The notes beneath the pieces are model-generated. The model was not told where the DNA came from. It did no database searches and was given only the letters and a program-made list of their open reading frames with translations. Of a stretch of 64,000 bases of DNA, positions 62,015 to 64,000 are shown in pieces. The stretch spans positions 30,759 to 94,758 of the forward strand of contig NZ_JANLOD010000052.1 of assembly GCF_025466085.1 (NCBI RefSeq), read 5' to 3'. The stretch is from Pseudomonas sp. 14P_8.1_Bac3 (GTDB lineage Bacteria > Pseudomonadota > Gammaproteobacteria > Pseudomonadales > Pseudomonadaceae). Positions within the stretch are counted from its first letter, which is position 1. Every line of letters starts with the position of its first letter. A program made the translations under genes and the position numbers.

Positions 62015-64000
62015 ATGACTGCTGAAAAGCCGACAGAACTGAATTACAACCCTCATATGCCGCTGTCGCAGGCTCTGTTGCTGCCGCGCATTGCGATTGA
62101 AAACACCATGCCGACCCTCGATGGCGGGCAGTTCGCCGTCAAAGCCGTGGCGGGCCAGGACGTGGTGGTCACCAGCAAAGTCTTCGCTGACGGGCACGAC
62201 AAGCTGGCGGTGCATGTGCGCTGGCGCACCGAGGGTGACGAGACCTGGCAAAGCACGACCATGACCGATCTCGGCAATAATGGCTGGCAGGGGCAATTCC
62301 GTGTGCGCTCCCAGGGCCGCTATGTGTTTTGCATCGAGGCCTGGATCGATCAGTTCGCCAGCTTCTGTTACGAGCTGGAGAAAAAGCATGCGGCGCGCGT
62401 TCCGGTCAGTCTTGAATTGCAGGAAGGCCGAACCCTGGTCCAGCAAGCCGCCGAGCGTACCGAAGGGCAACTCAGCGAAGCCCTTGCGGCGTTGCACCAT
62501 GAGTTGGCGGGTCTGCTTGAAATCGAGCAGGTCGCGCTGTTTCTGCACCAGCGTAGCGCCGACCTGATGGCGCAGGCCGATCACCGTGCCTATTTGAGCT
62601 TCAGCCCTGAATACCCGCTGGACGTCGAGCGTGAACTGGCGCAATTCGCCAGTTGGTATGAATTGTTTCCGCGTTCGATCACCGATGATCCGGCCCGCCA
62701 CGGCACTTTCAACGATGTGCATTCACGGCTGCCGATGATCCAGGACATGGGTTTCGACGTGCTGTACTTCCCGCCGATCCACCCGATCGGGCGCAGCTAC
62801 CGCAAAGGCCCGAACAATTCCCTTACCGCCGGGCCCAACGATCCGGGCAGCCCGTACGCCATCGGCAGTGAAGAGGGCGGGCACGAGGCGATTCACCCGG
62901 AACTCGGCACTCGCGAGGACTTCCGTCGATTGGTGGCAGCCGCGGCCGACCACGGTCTGGAAATCGCTCTCGATTTCGCCATCCAGTGCTCGCAGGATCA
63001 CCCATGGCTCAAGCAGCATCCCGGCTGGTTCAACTGGCGCCCGGACGGCACAATCAAATACGCCGAGAACCCGCCGAAGAAATACCAGGACATCGTCAAC
63101 GTCGACTTCTACGCCGCCGACGCGATCCCCAGCCTCTGGGTTGAGCTGCGCGACATCGTGGTGGGTTGGGTCGAGGAGGGCGTGAAGATCTTCCGCGTCG
63201 ACAATCCACACACCAAACCGTTGCCGTTCTGGCAGTGGCTGATTGCCGATGTGCGGGCGTTGTACCCGGAAGTGATTTTCCTCGCCGAAGCCTTCACCAC
63301 GCCGGCGATGATGGCGCGCCTGGGCAAGGTGGGTTACTCCCAGAGCTACACCTACTTCACCTGGCGCAACACCAAGTACGAACTCTCGACCTATTTTTCC
63401 GAACTCAACGACTCGCCGTGGCGCGAATGCTATCGCCCGAACTTCTTCGTCAATACGCCGGACATCAACCCGGCGTTTCTGCATGAATCCGGGCGCGCCG
63501 GCTTCCTGATTCGCGCGGCGTTGGCGACCATGGGTTCCGGGCTGTGGGGCATGTACTCCGGCTTTGAGCTGTGTGAAGCGGCGCCCGTACCGGGGAAAGA
63601 GGAATACCTCGACTCCGAGAAGTATGAGATCCGCCCGCGGGACTTCAACGCGCCGGGCAACATCATCGCCGAGATCGCCCAGCTCAACCGCATCCGCCGG
63701 CAAAACCCGGCGTTGCACACGCATTTGGGCCTGAAGCTCTACAACGCCTGGAACGACAACATCCTGTATTTCGGCAAACGCAGCGCGGACGGCAGCAATT
63801 TCATTCTGGTCGCGGTCAGCCTCGATCCGCATAACGTGCAGGAGGCGAATTTCGAATTGCCGCTGTGGGAAATGGGCTTGCCGGACGACGCCAGTACCCA
63901 GGGCGAAGACTTGATGAGCGGGCATCGCTGGACGTGGCATGGCAAGTATCAGTTCATGCGGATCGATCCGGCGCATCAGCCGTTCGGGATTTGGCGCATC
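62015..64000 (+). CDS. glgE: Alpha-1,4-glucan:maltose-1-phosphate maltosyltransferase, 3' end missing
   Basis: Enzyme that extends alpha-glucan using maltose 1-phosphate, in the trehalose-to-glycogen (GlgE) route. 662 codons are visible; the frame runs open to the window end, and the family length (about 665) implies that only a few residues are missing. An N-terminal domain (about 1-110) with LLLPRIAIENTMPTLDGG is followed by a helical insert (about 130-200) and the GH13 barrel with VLYFPPIHPIGRSYRKGPNN. The nucleophile Asp lies in VKIFRVDNPHTKPLPFW and the acid Glu in VIFLAEAFTTP. AGGAGAG precedes the ATG. It is probably the first gene of a treS/glgB-type operon continuing beyond the window. 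Confidence 0.96.
   Translation, partial: MTAEKPTELNYNPHMPLSQALLLPRIAIENTMPTLDGGQFAVKAVAGQDVVVTSKVFADGHDKLAVHVRWRTEGDETWQSTTMTDLGNNGWQGQFRVRSQGRYVFCIEAWIDQFASFCYELEKKHAARVPVSLELQEGRTLVQQAAERTEGQLSEALAALHHELAGLLEIEQVALFLHQRSADLMAQADHRAYLSFSPEYPLDVERELAQFASWYELFPRSITDDPARHGTFNDVHSRLPMIQDMGFDVLYFPPIHPIGRSYRKGPNNSLTAGPNDPGSPYAIGSEEGGHEAIHPELGTREDFRRLVAAAADHGLEIALDFAIQCSQDHPWLKQHPGWFNWRPDGTIKYAENPPKKYQDIVNVDFYAADAIPSLWVELRDIVVGWVEEGVKIFRVDNPHTKPLPFWQWLIADVRALYPEVIFLAEAFTTPAMMARLGKVGYSQSYTYFTWRNTKYELSTYFSELNDSPWRECYRPNFFVNTPDINPAFLHESGRAGFLIRAALATMGSGLWGMYSGFELCEAAPVPGKEEYLDSEKYEIRPRDFNAPGNIIAEIAQLNRIRRQNPALHTHLGLKLYNAWNDNILYFGKRSADGSNFILVAVSLDPHNVQEANFELPLWEMGLPDDASTQGEDLMSGHRWTWHGKYQFMRIDPAHQPFGIWRI

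Overview
The window is high-GC proteobacterial DNA that reads as a chromosome segment of a Pseudomonas of the P. fluorescens group. The evidence is the gene content (MuxABC-OpmB pump, an S-type pyocin remnant with its immunity gene, a DUF3203-like small protein, GlgE) and many short palindromic REP elements of two families: one built on a GTGGGAGCGGGCTTGC core, the other on a GTAGGAGC core. No tRNA, rRNA, CRISPR array, transposase or prophage was seen.

Region 1 (1-20268, + strand) is a two-partner secretion locus. It holds the 3' part of a giant filamentous-haemagglutinin exoprotein (TpsA), its outer-membrane transporter (TpsB), and a private energy cassette of ExbB fused to a large periplasmic DUF2341/LamG-like ectodomain, ExbD and a TonB-like protein. 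A Porin_5-type barrel, a coiled-coil periplasmic protein, a YbjN-like protein, a membrane-anchored parvulin isomerase and a LysR-type regulator follow. A strong terminator and a REP pair separate tpsA from the rest. The tight spacing from tpsB onward suggests one accessory operon serving surface display. This is the best candidate for an under-described system.

Region 2 (20510-42174, mostly - strand) starts with an unknown small gene, an octaheme cytochrome fused to HEAT-like and TPR repeats, a DUF3313-like lipoprotein and a membrane protein with a spermidine-synthase-like domain. Next comes a long tightly packed operon read from 42174 down to 27307. It encodes three small outer-membrane-barrel proteins, two DUF1254/DUF1214 proteins, and the MoxR-DUF58-DUF4381-BatA-BatB/C-BatD module. 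It ends with a HAD phosphatase and a sulfatase. REP pairs lie in frame inside two of its genes (batD and the DUF4381 gene).

Region 3 (42383-43449) is a decayed S-type pyocin locus. The killing domain is gone, the immunity gene is intact, and a separate small ORF carries a pyocin S-domain fragment. The region is visibly more AT-rich than its surroundings.

Region 4 (43521-64000) is mostly conserved chromosome. It holds a YciI-family protein, thiol peroxidase, the MuxABC-OpmB efflux operon, an MHYT-GGDEF-EAL cyclic-di-GMP protein, an SDR oxidoreductase, a MocR regulator and CcoG. A DUF3203-like protein, an MgtC-family membrane protein, a tiny proline-rich protein and the nearly complete glgE gene, cut by the window end, follow.

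Functions are assigned from recognisable motifs and family resemblance read by eye. No database search was possible.
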